Source: Terramyces sp. JEL0728 (Eukaryota > Chytridiomycota > Chytridiomycetes > Rhizophydiales > Terramycetaceae). Taken from it: DNA of 64,000 nucleotides. Location: contig JADIIU010000019.1 of assembly GCA_027603945.1 (NCBI GenBank), positions 1 through 64,000 of the forward strand. Direction: 5' to 3'. How positions within the stretch are numbered: position 1 is the stretch's first letter; the number at the start of each line of letters is the position of its first letter. The notes under the pieces were generated by a model. It worked only from the letters and a program-made list of their open reading frames with translations, did not search any database and was not told where the DNA came from. A program made the position numbers and the translations under genes. Below are positions 13,975 through 24,591 of the stretch, in pieces.

Positions 13975-14800
13975 TTATTTTCTTTTCAGTGTATCTTGTA
14001 TTTGTTCCAAATGTTTGTCGTACTCGTCCAACAAATCTAATCTGCTCTTTGAAATCTTTGCCTGGTCCAGAATGTCTTGCTTTAATTTTAGAAGCCCGTT
14101 GCCGAGCTCGTCCCAAAATTCCATTTCTTGTGATTCAGCAAAGGTATCTTCTCGTTCAAGTGTGCTTTGTGCCAAGGAAATAGCGTCTATAGAACTTTCG
14201 TCCATCAGTAAATTTTGTAGTATGGTATGTTTCCCCAGAGGGAAATCAATTTCATTTGGCGCAGTCATATTCTTTGCATTGGATAACTGGTGGTACCATA
14301 TATTCAGCTCTGAACTCGAACTGACTATGTTAATTGATCGCACCTTCATAAACACGTTTTGATTCTGCTGATTCGCCATGGATTGAAAACTGATATCGCT
14401 TGCTATTCTTTGACGTAATCAAAGCAAACTTCATATCTTGCACAGGCACAACCGATAATACAGTCCCGTTGTCCATTGAGATTTCCCTTATAAACCTTTT
14501 GCCAATTTCAAGATGGACTGATACTTTACGTGTCCAATATCCGGTTTCGTACTTTCTAATGGTCATTATTTTCTGCAGCTGTCCTAGTTCATCAAAAGCG
14601 GACACGGAAATAATCTTGCCTTTGAATAGGATATCGTCTTGAATGGTTGAATCTGAATGGGGAAGAACGTCCAAGGAAAAGCGTTTTGAGAGCGATTTGA
14701 CTAGCGTTGATGAAGATTGCTCTTCTTTATTGAAAAAATTGGATTTGCCGTGCTTGAATGCATCAGAAAGTGATTGTAATGATAATGCGTCGCGTCTCAT
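13975..14800 (-). CDS. Hypothetical protein with PH-like region
   Basis: Exons are 14344..14800 and 13975..14324 (268 aa), with a 19-nt intron. Not recognised by name. The middle (about residues 50-150) alternates short beta-like stretches (LFKGKIISVSAF, KIMTIRKYETGYW, GTVLSVVPV, FALITSKNSKRYQFS) and ends with a helix carrying the WYHQL pattern, which fits a PH-domain fold. The C-terminal third is a charged coiled coil. The intron is needed to bring the last strand and the W-containing helix into one frame. Possible roles include membrane or cytoskeleton scaffolding, but this is inference. Confidence 0.55.
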
Positions 14801-14932
14801 AAACAGAAAACTTGAATATTCCCATAAATAGACTTTTATGTTTGTTTCCGCCTACATATCACAATAAGTTCAAGGACACGCTATTGCGTCTGACATCACA
14901 TTCGAGCAATCCTATTTTTCCCAAATATTTTC

Positions 14933-16518
14933 ATGTTCCGAACTGTCGTTGGTCATAAATTCAAAATAACGACTGCATTAGTTGTATCGGCAGCAATATA
15001 TTATGAATCGGACTCTAGTTTATTAAAGAAACCCTATGGTATGGTGCGACACTTTCGTGCAATTTCAACACTAGGAGTAATTGCTGCTGATTACAAATAC
15101 AGTTTGAAAGGAGACCCAAAATCTGATGAATACTTGAAATTGAAATCGCAATGCCACCAACGTTCGGCGGATAGGATGCTACAATTGTTCAGAATCAATG
15201 GGGGAATATACATCAAGCTGGGGCAGCATATCGCATCCCTGATTTATTTATTACCAAAAGAGTATACGACTACAATGACCGAATTACAGGATGCTTGTCC
15301 TCCTTGCACGCTGAAGCAAGTGAATTCTGTAATTCTGAGTGATATGGGAAAACCAATGTCAGAAATATTTGATTCTTTTGATCCAAACCCAATTGGAGTT
15401 GCATCTTTAGCTCAAGTACATAAAGCTACCCTAAAAAGGGACGGGAGGTCTGTCCCAGTAGCTGTCAAAGTACAACATTATTATCTGGACCACTACAAAG
15501 ACGTTGATCTATACACCTGCTCTACTGGATGCAAAATCATTAAAAAACTGTTTCCTGATTTTGAATTTCAATGGCTGGCAAATGAGATTGAAAAGAATTT
15601 CCCTGTCGAATTGGATTTTCGTATTGAACATGCAAATGCAGACAAAGCCAGACTGAATTTCAGGGACATATCTGAAGTGATTATACCTGGAGTAGAGTAT
15701 TCGAATAGAAGAATTCTCATTATGGAATGTAATTACAAGTAATCGTAGATATTGATGGCGCCAAAGTTATTGACGTGAATTACATCAACAAGCATGGCAT
15801 CAATAAGGAAAATATCTCAATGATGATTGGGAAGATGTATTCGGAAATGATTTTCAAGCACAGGTGGTTATGCACTAACGATTGATTCATACATTGTGAT
15901 CCACACCCTGGAAATATTCACATTTTGGCAAAGCCAAGATATTTCTGGTCTTCCAAACCAAACTTTAGTATAGTGTTGCTCGATCATGGATTGTACAAGG
16001 AGTTGGAACCAGATTTTGTATTCAGTTACGCACAATTTTGGAAAAGTATAATATTGGGTGATGAGGAAGGAATTGAAAAGCACGCATATAGCCTGTTTAG
16101 ACATACCGGCCAAAAGCAAAAAGATGGTATTGATTACCATAGATTGTTTGCGTCAATGGTCAGTGCTCGATCATGGGGTGCGATTACCGCTAAAACTACA
16201 TCTGGATTCGGCGGGATTACCTTGTCAAGACAACTGAGCGAGGTTACAGTGGTACAGAGCAAAGCTGGCAATGCTCGTTTCCTGGAAGCGATATCAAAAA
16301 TCCTGTCGCAGTGTTCTGGAGAATTACTACTTGTTATGAAAAGCAACGATCTGATTAGATCAATAGATCAATCGCTCAAAGTAGATCAGGGCAGGCATGT
16401 GGTAACATTGGTCAACCAGTTGGGATGGTATTGCTTGGAAACCATCCAAAACCGCGAATTTGATCTTTGCTTGCTTATATTTAGACTAAAGTTGCTCCTG
16501 ATCGGACTGTTTTACTAA
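14933..16518 (+). CDS. UbiB/ADCK-family mitochondrial atypical kinase
   Basis: Member of the ABC1/UbiB/ADCK family (closest to ADCK1/Mcp2 or ADCK5), inner-mitochondrial-membrane proteins linked to lipid and coenzyme Q homeostasis. Exons are 14933..15728, 15749..15863 and 15885..16518 (514 aa). Visible motifs: the KxGQ-type IYIKLGQHIAS, a LQDACPP loop, the A-rich loop GVASLAQVHKA in place of a kinase glycine loop, VAVKVQ with the lysine, HCDPHPGN as catalytic loop, and LLDHGLYKEL as the DFG equivalent. The N-terminus has a targeting-like stretch and one hydrophobic segment. The second intron has no AG and ends TG; see the separate entry. Confidence 0.92.
15864..15884 (+). other. Non-canonical 21-nt intron, GT...TG
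   Basis: Sits in the UbiB-family gene just before the invariant HCDPHPGN loop. It starts GTGG, has a strong ACTAAC branch point, and is followed by GATTG where AG is expected. Removing exactly 21 nt restores the family reading FKHRFIHCDPHPGN. No AG occurs between the branch point and the conserved loop, so a normal acceptor is not available. Confidence 0.7.
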
Positions 16519-16616
16519 TAAACCGTGTAGTTTCACTATAAATATTAGGAACAATGATGGTCGCGGCGTGACCCAGTATTTCCTGACTGAAAAATCTTAG
16601 TAAAGTTTACTCAGAA

Positions 16617-16971
16617 ATGGGAAAATCTCCAACCAAAACAACATCAGATCGTATCGTCTATACCACCAAGATTGGTGACAATGCTCATCAATTCTTTGTC
16701 TACGTCGAACCTAATCAAGTAGACCTCTGGCGTAAAGGTATATTATGCTAATTCAGATAAATCTGTTCCGCTAGTAGACGTGGTCCAATCTTTCCAAGTG
16801 TTTGAAAGCGACAACCATAGCAACCAAGGGATTGCTATGAAACCAAATAAAGCTACTCTTTCAAACGCTTTTGGAACTGAAGACGAAAACAAGATTATTG
16901 AAAAAATCTTGAGCGAAGGAAAGGTTATGCACACCACTAATAACGGAGGAACAAAGGGATACGTTGCATAA
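16617..16971 (+). CDS. RTC3: SBDS-domain protein, Rtc3-like
   Basis: Small single-domain protein with the fold of the N-terminal SBDS domain; the yeast homologue Rtc3 is linked to RNA metabolism and telomere capping. Exons are 16617..16737 and 16757..16971 (111 aa), with a 19-nt intron. Matching parts are FFVYVEPNQVDLWRK, PLVDVVQSFQVFES, and the family ending NKATLSNAFGTEDENKIIEK followed by ILSEGK. Full SBDS has two further domains that are absent here, as in Rtc3. Confidence 0.75.
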
Positions 16972-17036
16972 TAAAAATCTTGCTTCTTTATATTACTACT
17001 GGGTGATCTCTGGCGCGGTTGCCTTTAAAAATCAAA

Positions 17037-17655
17037 CTATTCACTTCTATTTAAATTCATTTGATTGACATAATCCGCTAATGCCTCCTAAGGTTAATCA
17101 GAATTACGTTTGCGCGGATAATGGATTCATTAAAAGCGGATTTGCAGTTGTCCAAATTTGAACGGCTATACTCAACATTCTGCTTGTATATACTAATTGT
17201 CGGCTGTATTAGCGGTGCTAGATTAGCAATGTCTGTCTTCAGCAGCTCGAAAGTTTGATTGTAAAATGCAAATTCTTGTATCAGAGTAGAATCTTGACTG
17301 TGATTCGTGGTGAATAGTCCAAAGATTGGCAGTCCGAGAGACTCTACCAGCAATTGCTCGCGAATACTAGGCTGCAGCTATATTAGCAATGAGATACAGG
17401 GCTATTTCTTCTGGTTTTAAAGTACCCAATCGGTTTGTGTTCAAATCGATCCAAATCGTTCAAATTAGTAGAGATTTGGAATGCGGTGATGAGAATCAAT
17501 TGTTGCTCAACCTGCTGCTCTTCGCCATCGGTAAATTTTGTAATGGTCTTGTTAACAACCTCGCCAAATAAAAATCCTTGCTTATCTACATTCGAATTCA
17601 TCATTTCAAACTGCAACATTGAAACCAATAGCCCAGTCGTTGTGCAGGTCGCCAT
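17037..17655 (-). CDS. Abraxas/ABRO1-like MPN protein
   Basis: Pseudo-deubiquitinase scaffold; in animals and plants Abraxas proteins bind the K63-specific enzyme BRCC36. Exons are 17398..17655, 17108..17377 and 17037..17087 (192 aa), with two 20-nt introns. The MPN- domain shows [16 protein letters not shown] and [20 protein letters not shown], close to the animal WYKFRRN...REQ segment, and lacks the JAMM zinc residues. A C-terminal coiled coil follows. The second Met is taken as start because it matches the family N-terminus and leaves 20 bp to the divergent TAD3 start. No BRCC36 gene is in the window. Confidence 0.75.
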
Positions 17656-17675
17656 CCCGATTTCTTTTTCAAAAT

Positions 17676-18434
17676 ATGAGAAAAGTCCTGCCAATAGAAA
17701 AAACTAGAGGTTTAACAGCGATAGACTACTATGCGGTCGACATTGATCCAAAAAAGACCCAGAACATTCTCGTATTGCTCAAGGATTGCCAGATACACCA
17801 GCACTTGAAACGGATTAGAAAAATAGACAGCTTGAATCGTATTCTTATATTCCCTATCGATTCAGAAATAACTATACCGACAGGCGGTGCAGATTCTCCT
17901 AAACAACAAATAATCAACAAGATAGCAGAGTTGGGAAATATTTCAATTGTGCAGGTGTCAGAATATGCAGCGCATACGCTCGAACAGTACAAGCCATGGA
18001 ACGCATTATGGCCAATGAGTTATCATCAATCAAAGGCGGTGGTACTTGCAGAACATGAAAAATTATTTATTAAACAAACATGTCTCAAACTAAACGAAAA
18101 TACCTGCATTATTTGTGACCCTTTAACATCTGAAATACTAATAACTGCTACAAAGGGGAAAGATATCTTTGATCACCCTGCTATGGCTGCGATTAACCAG
18201 ATGGCTGAGCTGGAAAAGAAACGAAAGAAAGGGTACCTGTTAAACGGACTTGACGTTTACCTGTATCAGGAGCCGTGTGTAATGTGCTCTATGGCACTAG
18301 TGCATTCGCGAGTCAATAGGGTATTCTACTGCTCCGATTATGAATATGGCGGGCTTGGGTCAAAGTATTCAATTCATACGCTGAGCTCATTAAACCATCA
18401 TTTCCAAGTGTACAAGGACTGCTTAAATGAATAA
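17676..18434 (+). CDS. TAD3: tRNA-adenosine deaminase non-catalytic subunit Tad3/ADAT3
   Basis: Partner of Tad2 in converting A34 to inosine at the tRNA wobble position. Single exon, 252 aa. The deaminase domain has HPAMAAI, where the catalytic HAE glutamate of Tad2 is replaced as in all Tad3 proteins, and the zinc-binding [19 protein letters not shown]. The ending [19 protein letters not shown] is typical. The first ATG after the Abraxas start is used. Convergent with TFIIF-alpha, 7 bp apart. Confidence 0.9.
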   Translation: MRKVLPIEKTRGLTAIDYYAVDIDPKKTQNILVLLKDCQIHQHLKRIRKIDSLNRILIFPIDSEITIPTGGADSPKQQIINKIAELGNISIVQVSEYAAHTLEQYKPWNALWPMSYHQSKAVVLAEHEKLFIKQTCLKLNENTCIICDPLTSEILITATKGKDIFDHPAMAAINQMAELEKKRKKGYLLNGLDVYLYQEPCVMCSMALVHSRVNRVFYCSDYEYGGLGSKYSIHTLSSLNHHFQVYKDCLNE

Positions 18435-18441
18435 AGGTTTA

Positions 18442-19964
18442 TTATAAAAGGGGGTCTGTCCAGTCGCGGTATTCTGCTTTAAGAGTGACAGTTTTGGTAT
18501 CTTTATCATGATCCAGGTATTTTGACATTAATTCTTTGAGTTTCTTTTTGTTGTTTGCCTGGTCCTTGTCAAACCATGTTTTCAACTCTTTTACCAAGTC
18601 TCGCAATTCCATTCCATCCGGGTTTGATTTCAAAATACGAATCATATCATCAGCTGTCATTATATCTGCGTTAGTTGAAAGTACTTGGATCTTGGACAGG
18701 AGGGGCTGCAGGAGTAACAGGAGGGGGAGGTGAGGCAGAAGTAACTCGTTTGCGTTGCTCTTTTTCTAATCGCTTGATTACTTGTGCTGCACTAGGTGGT
18801 GGTGGGGTCTATATTAATTTAAATTACTGCTCCGTCTTCCAATTTGATTCTCTTTGCTGGAGGTTCGCCTGGAGCAGGTGCGTTTAGTTTAATCTTGATT
18901 GAATCTTTGACAGCCGGACTACTATTTCTGCTTGTCTTTTGCAATTTGCTCTTTTTTGCTTTTTCTAATAGAAGGTTTGTTGGTTTTGCCTTTTCTTCCT
19001 CCTCCTCCTCTTCTTCTAAATCACTCCAGTAAGGGTTATCCTGGCCCATATCTTCATAAAAATCTGATTTTTCTCGCTTTACTAAACTTTTTGCCAATTT
19101 CTTTGCGTCCTTGGATTTCCAGATGTCTTCCTCCTCATCTGCTTCATCAACTATTTTTGTGGTGTGCAGACGCTTTTGGGCTTCCTTTCTTTCTTCATCA
19201 TCATCAATTCCAAAGTTAATTTCTTCGTCATCGGCAAACTGTTCATTTTCATCATAGTCGAATCCATTATCCTCGATATTTTCAGATCTTCTTTTCGACT
19301 TTGGCTCTTTTTTAACAGGCACATCCTCTAAATTGTCCCCGTCGCGTAGTTTCTGCAAGATACTCTTTTCCTTGTCTCCTTTATCTGCTTTCTTTTTTGG
19401 TTTTGATTTCTCCAACTCTCCTTCTCTCATTAACCAACGGTTATCTTTTTTCTGCCTGGTATTCATAATTGCTTCAGCCTCTTCAATAGTCAGAGTCTTG
19501 TGAGTCATTTTCGGATTGAATTTGTACCACTTTGCAAGTGGGACAACTTTAAATCCTTCGTTTGTAGATACAAATACCACATAATTGGAGTTCTGACTTC
19601 CTTCCAAATTGCCAATGAAGGTTTGTTCACCATCTGTAAGTTCCCAAGGCGCTTTATCTGGATCAGCGTACCTTGATCCAATTGATGCAATTAGAGATCC
19701 ACGATGTACCGATTTATTTTCTCCCATTACAACATCCTCTTCTTCTCTGCCCAGGAAGATGGCTTTTGTTTTTTTCTTAAAGTAGTTGTTTGTTGGTGTT
19801 TCCTCTTCCTTTACTTCTTCCTTTTGCTGCCTTGTCATTCTTACTGGCTGTTGCATTGAATCCAAATCGAATTTCTGGGATGGCACTTTCATTATATGAT
19901 GTGGTACGGTAGCAGGTCCTCTCCCCGCTGAAAATAATCTATATTCCTGGAATCCTTGATCCAT
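18442..19964 (-). CDS. TFG1: Transcription factor IIF alpha subunit (RAP74/Tfg1)
   Basis: Large subunit of TFIIF, which binds RNA polymerase II and stabilises the pre-initiation complex. Exons are 18828..19964, 18685..18808 and 18442..18665 (494 aa), with two 19-nt introns. The N-terminal dimerisation domain holds EYRLFSAGRG and WELTDGEQTFIGNLEGSQNS followed by NYVVFV and GFKVVPLAKWYKF. The middle is a long acidic/lysine-rich linker with a run of glutamates. The last exon is the winged-helix domain (ADDMIRILKSNPDGMELRDL) that recruits the CTD phosphatase Fcp1. A short proline-rich segment (VTSASPPPPVTPAAPP) is encoded in exon 2. Confidence 0.92.
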
Positions 19965-20117
19965 TTTAGATTCAAGAAAAAATATCTGCAACAATCACCT
20001 AAAAGAGTCATTGGATCATTGGTATGACACATCCAGCTCGAATCCCACTCAATCATGCCATTTACTATCAAATCGCGTTGGAATTTCTAAAGCAAAAAGA
20101 AGTTTATTAAATGGAGG

Positions 20118-20731
20118 TTATTCAGTCTTTTTGATTTCTTCAGTCAAGACGGAAGAGACCTTGTTCTACGTTAGTGAAATCTACCTTGAATTTGTCTAAG
20201 CTAGCATCAATTTCGTTTTGTTCAGCAATCAAGAATGGACGGATGATTTTAGAATAAACGAAATTGGCTCCCTGCCGTTAATTTGATTTACCTTAGTTTG
20301 AGGAAGAACCAACCATAAAATAATGGCGGCTTTGAAAAAGTAGTAGAATGGCAACCAGAACAAGAGAATATCCGAGAAGAATTCAATCAAGTTGAAAAGT
20401 CCGAATACTACCCAGTAAGTTAGCCAGTGAGTGTCGTCCGCTGAGGTGGTGGTTTCAAGAGCTTTGAAAGAAGCGTATGCCGGGTAAATGAATCCGAGCA
20501 AGTTGGTCAAAAGATCACCCCAGATGTTGAGGAAGATGAGTAGGAAAAAGACAAAACCTAAACCTGAAGCAACAAAGACTTTCGGGATTTTGGTTCTCTT
20601 TTCGAATTCAACAGCCAGTGGGTACTTGTTGAGTTCTCTGTCAAACTACTGTTAGCGAATTCGTACCTATGGTTAATATGAATGCGAACTTGTAATGCGT
20701 ATACTTGAAGCTGTGGTGGTAATTTGTCCAT
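20118..20731 (-). CDS. YOP1: ER-shaping protein Yop1/REEP5
   Basis: Reticulon-like hairpin protein that curves tubular ER. Exons are 20690..20731, 20292..20645, 20185..20271 and 20118..20165 (176 aa). The TB2/DP1/HVA22 core is near perfect: GFIYPAYASFKALETT, THWLTYWVVFGLFNLIEFFS, FPFYY-like LPFYYFFKAAIILWLVLPQT, then GANFVYSKIIRPFL after the 20-nt intron. The first intron is 44 nt and decomposes into two 21-23-nt units; see the separate entry. The short first exon encodes MDKLPPQLQVYALQ. Confidence 0.93.
20646..20689 (-). other. 44-nt intron made of two abutting mini-introns
   Basis: First intron of YOP1. Read on the coding strand it is a 23-nt unit (20667..20689) beginning GTTCG and ending TTAACCATAG, followed directly by a 21-nt unit (20646..20666) beginning GTACG and ending CTAACAGTAG. 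Each unit alone has the donor, branch point and acceptor typical of this genome. Only removal of all 44 nt keeps the frame into FDRELNKYPL. Confidence 0.6.
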
Positions 20732-20923
20732 TATGAGATTTCAGTTTTTTGGAGAGAAAACGGCAAGTGAATTTGACATTGTAGCACAGAGGACCCACAC
20801 AAATCCACGTTTGTTGTTTGTATTGTTTAATTTGAATTATCAACCAACAATAGCATGGTCGGCTTTTCAACGTTAACTCTTGAGAATGAGAGCGGATTTT
20901 CGTGTCTACCATAGTCACCAATT

Positions 20924-21483
20924 ATGTCCAGGGAAAAGACATGTGAATGCGGCCCAAACGAGATTTTTAGGTCCAACCAGAACACTTATCAATCAGAAGC
21001 AAGGGAAACCTGCATAAATAAACTGGTGATAAATGGAAACTTGTTTATTTTCCACGCATTGAGATTCCATGTCCATTTCATGCAAGAAATTATTCCGGTA
21101 GGATTCATCATACGCTACTACTGGGATATCTAAAATGCGTGGACTGTTTACAATCCATCAAACCTGCAATTGCAGACTCCAAACATGTCCGAAAGTTTTT
21201 CCAAATGCAAGATTTCGAGGATAAACTTAATCAACTGGAATTAGAATTTGAGCAACTAACCACACCAGAAAAAGGACCCCAGATTGCTCCAAAATCACTG
21301 ATAGCTGAAAAACTGGAGATGTTTTTCAAAAAGGAAGATGAGCTGCTGCAAACATACTTTAAAATAAACAAAGATCAGGAATATTACTTGGATGCAGCTG
21401 GAGACTTTAGATTGATGGTTGACAGATTGAAAATGATAAAGCGAAAGCAATCGAGGAATCAGCTACTAGATATTTTGCAATAA
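20924..21483 (+). CDS. Hypothetical cysteine-rich protein
   Basis: Not recognised. Two reading frames must be joined; the only GT-AG pair I can find that keeps the frame is a 38-nt intron at 21026..21063, giving exons 20924..21025 and 21064..21483 (173 aa). The product has CEC near the start, CPFHARNYSG and CVDC in the middle (a possible zinc site) and a long charged helix to the end. The proposed intron lacks the usual TAAY-AG ending, so the 5' exon is uncertain. The C-terminal frame is solid. Convergent with the next gene, 2 bp between stops. Confidence 0.4.
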
Positions 21484-21485
21484 AT

Positions 21486-22736
21486 TTATTCATCCCAGTA
21501 CAACACTTCATTTGCTTTTTCCTCGAGCTCAAGACTGAACGTATTAAAATTTCTGTATCCTTCAATGATACTGGATTCGTCGGACACAAAACTATCTCTA
21601 AAGTCCTTTTGGTCTGTAAAGTCATTTGATGGAGGGCGATTGTTGTTGGCAGTGGTTGGATTGGCATTGCCTGGATTAGCACACCGTACCTTTATTTTGA
21701 TAGCTGCTTGCGAAAATGTTGGAGTAGTGGGATGGGTAATTGAGAGGATCATTAGAGGTAACCCGTGGAGGAAAGTTGATATATGGATCTTTCTTTGTAG
21801 GGGACCTTCTGGTAAGTGTAGTCTGGCTATCTTTGCTGCTCTCGTTCTTAAATTTATGAACCTCGATTTTGACTGGTTCTTCTCTATGTGAACTGGATTG
21901 CATCCTTGTCTTTGATTGAGATTCAATCATCTTTTGAGTTGTTCTAAAAGTAACAAACAAATAAGAATGTAGCTCCAGTCCGTACAAGAAAGATGGGATG
22001 TAGAGCCCAACTGTGTTGATGTAATTCCTCCCAATGCTGGCAACCGAAATCGCGCAAATCATCAGAACGATATTTGTTAGCATGATCAATATAATTCTAA
22101 TACAGCCGCCATCAAATGAAATATAAGTCCATACCTTGTACCATTTCTTTTCTGGGCTGTTGGCTAGCACGTACAGGAACGAGAGTGACCCGGCAATGAA
22201 TAGACCGGCTTCTATAATACAAGCAGCAGCGTAGGTCGGATAAATCAAATTATTGTTTGGAGAACCGCTATACGATAAATACTCGTTCATTGCAATTTGA
22301 TATCCAATATATGCCCCCACCCCTGAAGCAAACCCTTTGACAAACAAAGTCAGCACACCAAGTATAATGGTGGCAAGCGTGATATAAGCAGATTTCCAAG
22401 TTAATCAAAAAGTACCCCATAAAAGACTCGTACTCGGTGCAGCAACAGCCCGATTATAAATACTGAAATTACATACGCAAACGTGTAGTTCAATGCACTA
22501 ACCAATCCATACCAATAGTTCGGCACAACGTACGGGCTAATCTGGTAATCCAATATGTATAACTGCAAAAATATGAATCCAGTGAGCAATACCGCTGTAA
22601 TGAATGAGATGATCCAAGTGACTGTAGCGTACTTTTTTCTGGTAAACAAAATGTAAAAAGATGAAATCATTTCATGGATTGCCATGCCGCCAATCACCGT
22701 AGCTGGTGTTAGGAATGCGTTATCTTGTCTAAACAT
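21486..22736 (-). CDS. Seven-span membrane protein of unknown function
   Basis: Exons are 22416..22736, 21690..22395 and 21486..21670 (403 aa). About seven hydrophobic segments are followed by a roughly 120-residue polar tail with many S, P and N, the architecture of a receptor or of fungal RTA1-like proteins, but I see no diagnostic motif of either. The last intron is a normal 19-nt one. The first one (22396..22415, 20 nt) has a good GATTAAC branch point but ends in GG, and its removal is required to keep the third membrane segment in frame. Confidence 0.6.
22396..22415 (-). other. Non-canonical 20-nt intron, GT...GG
   Basis: First intron of the seven-span protein. On the coding strand it starts GTAC, has GATTAAC, and ends CTTGG. 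With 20 nt removed the frame runs from RVRVFYG into KSAYITLATIILG, a continuous membrane segment. No AG within the next 60 nt gives an open frame. Confidence 0.6.
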
Positions 22737-22959
22737 TTGGGGAAAATCTAACCATTATTCAGAGCTTGTAGGTGGATTGTTTTGGCGTGGATGTACTTAC
22801 AAATATATCCAACAATGAACTTTAACCATGTATATCCAAGCTGACCTTTCAAGTTTGAGGTTTGAAAGTCACCAGTGGAACGCGGATGTAAATCGGTTCA
22901 TTATCCGACAGACTAGAGTCATGGGCTGCAGTGCGATATTTGAAAGCAATTTATATTAA

Positions 22960-24515
22960 TTAATCAAGTTCTTCGGCGTTTTCATCGCCCTCTTCTTGCA
23001 ACTGAATGAACCCAGCTTTGGCGGCTAATTGTGCTTGCAAATCTGCTTCTTCAGATGGAAGACTGCTCAAGTATGCGTTGATCTTGTCGACGTCTTCATT
23101 AAGAAGACCCACTGCGATTAACAACAACTACCTTTATAATCATGTGGTAGGTTATCAAACCACTCTGCTTGTTTCTTTTCCATTTCAGTTGGATTTTCAC
23201 CAAGTGGAATCTTTAAGCTTCCGTCTGGCTGAGTAAACGATTCAATCAATTTCTTTCTGGTTTCTTCCTGATCTTTCAGTTTCTTTTGCAAATCCAACTT
23301 TTCCTTTCTTAGAATTGCACCTCGGTTGGTAATATGCTGGTAAGTTTTGTCCAAATCAGAAAAGAATAGGTTTTGAGCACTTGTACCCGTGCCAGACAGT
23401 CTATGTTAACGAAATTCTACTTGGCAAAGAACATGTCAACACCAGAAGGTCCAAGACTGCGAGTATACTTGATAATCATGGACACGGTAACAGCAGCTTT
23501 TGCTTCCTTGGTTCTTCCAACTATTTGAAGTGCTAAACCTCGCAACAAAAGTATTTCTTCATTCTTTTCAGTCTGGATTTCTGGGTTCTTTTTAATGATT
23601 CTGGCAATATCCCCATAATCGGATTTCTTTGATATCTCTAATAATTGCGGATGGATCGATTTGATATTTTCATCGGTTGCTTCAAATTCTTCTAAAGTAG
23701 CTTGTTGAGTCTGTATTAAATCAGTACTTACTTCTTTGCTTAACTGCGAATCGCCTTGAGTTTTTGGACTATGGATAGTTTCAATCACTTTTTCCTTTCC
23801 TGACGACTTGTGAGTGTCTGCAGCAGGTGCAACTGATGAATCTGCCGGGGTTTCTTTTGCCACAAAAGTCTTGTCGAATCCAGTGACTAAATTGTCGCTT
23901 GTCAACTTTTTGCTCATCTCATCTTCAAATTCCTTGATTTGTTTCTTTACCACCAACTGCCGTGCCTTGTACATTTCAATGTTTCTTTGGAAACAGCCAA
24001 ATAAAAACTTGACAATATGCTGACCATCTTGTTCTTTAGGAATAAACTCGACCAATTCTTTTCCAATATTGTTGATTTCTTCGTGCCAAGGTTTGTGACT
24101 GCGCAAAACATCTCCCCAAACAGGAGGCTCCCAGTTTCCAGGCCAGTCTTTCATTCTTCCAAGTGATTCGGTACGAATAGGGTCAGTAAATTTCTTTTCT
24201 ACTTGAGCTGACAGATTCTTTAGGTATTCAAATATCTGGGTTGGAGTGAGAGCCGCCAAAGGTTTAATTTCTTCAGGAATAAACTCGAGATATTGTTCTG
24301 TAAGGTTATATTCCATTTGTAGCAAGTCCCTCTGATCTTTTCTTTCCCTTCGTTCCTTGTGTACCTGAGCTTGCTTCCATCTGATCATTGATTTCTTGTC
24401 AACATTAGGACTATGTTAAATTCTATTACTGGCACTCAAAGTCTTCGTCGTCGCTCAACTCAATAGAGTCCCATTTGCTGTAATCTAAAGTTAGGTTGGA
24501 AATACCGATTGGCAT
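22960..24515 (-). CDS. CDC37: Hsp90 co-chaperone Cdc37
   Basis: Kinase-specific Hsp90 co-chaperone. Exons are 24430..24515, 23421..24410, 23132..23400 and 22960..23111 (498 aa), with introns of 19, 20 and 20 nt. The N-terminal client-binding signature is present: LDYSKWDSIELSDDEDFE with the acidic CK2-type serine, then HPNVDKKSMIRWKQAQVHKE. The Hsp90-binding middle domain and the C-terminal helices follow. Slightly longer than most fungal Cdc37 because of a low-complexity linker around residue 200. The second-exon frame is open for nearly 1 kb. Confidence 0.95.
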
Positions 24516-24591
24516 TTGAAACAATTTGCTGGAAAATTCTGCACTGAAAAAGTAAATGAAAAAATATATTGCAAACTGCGATTAGTTCCAA

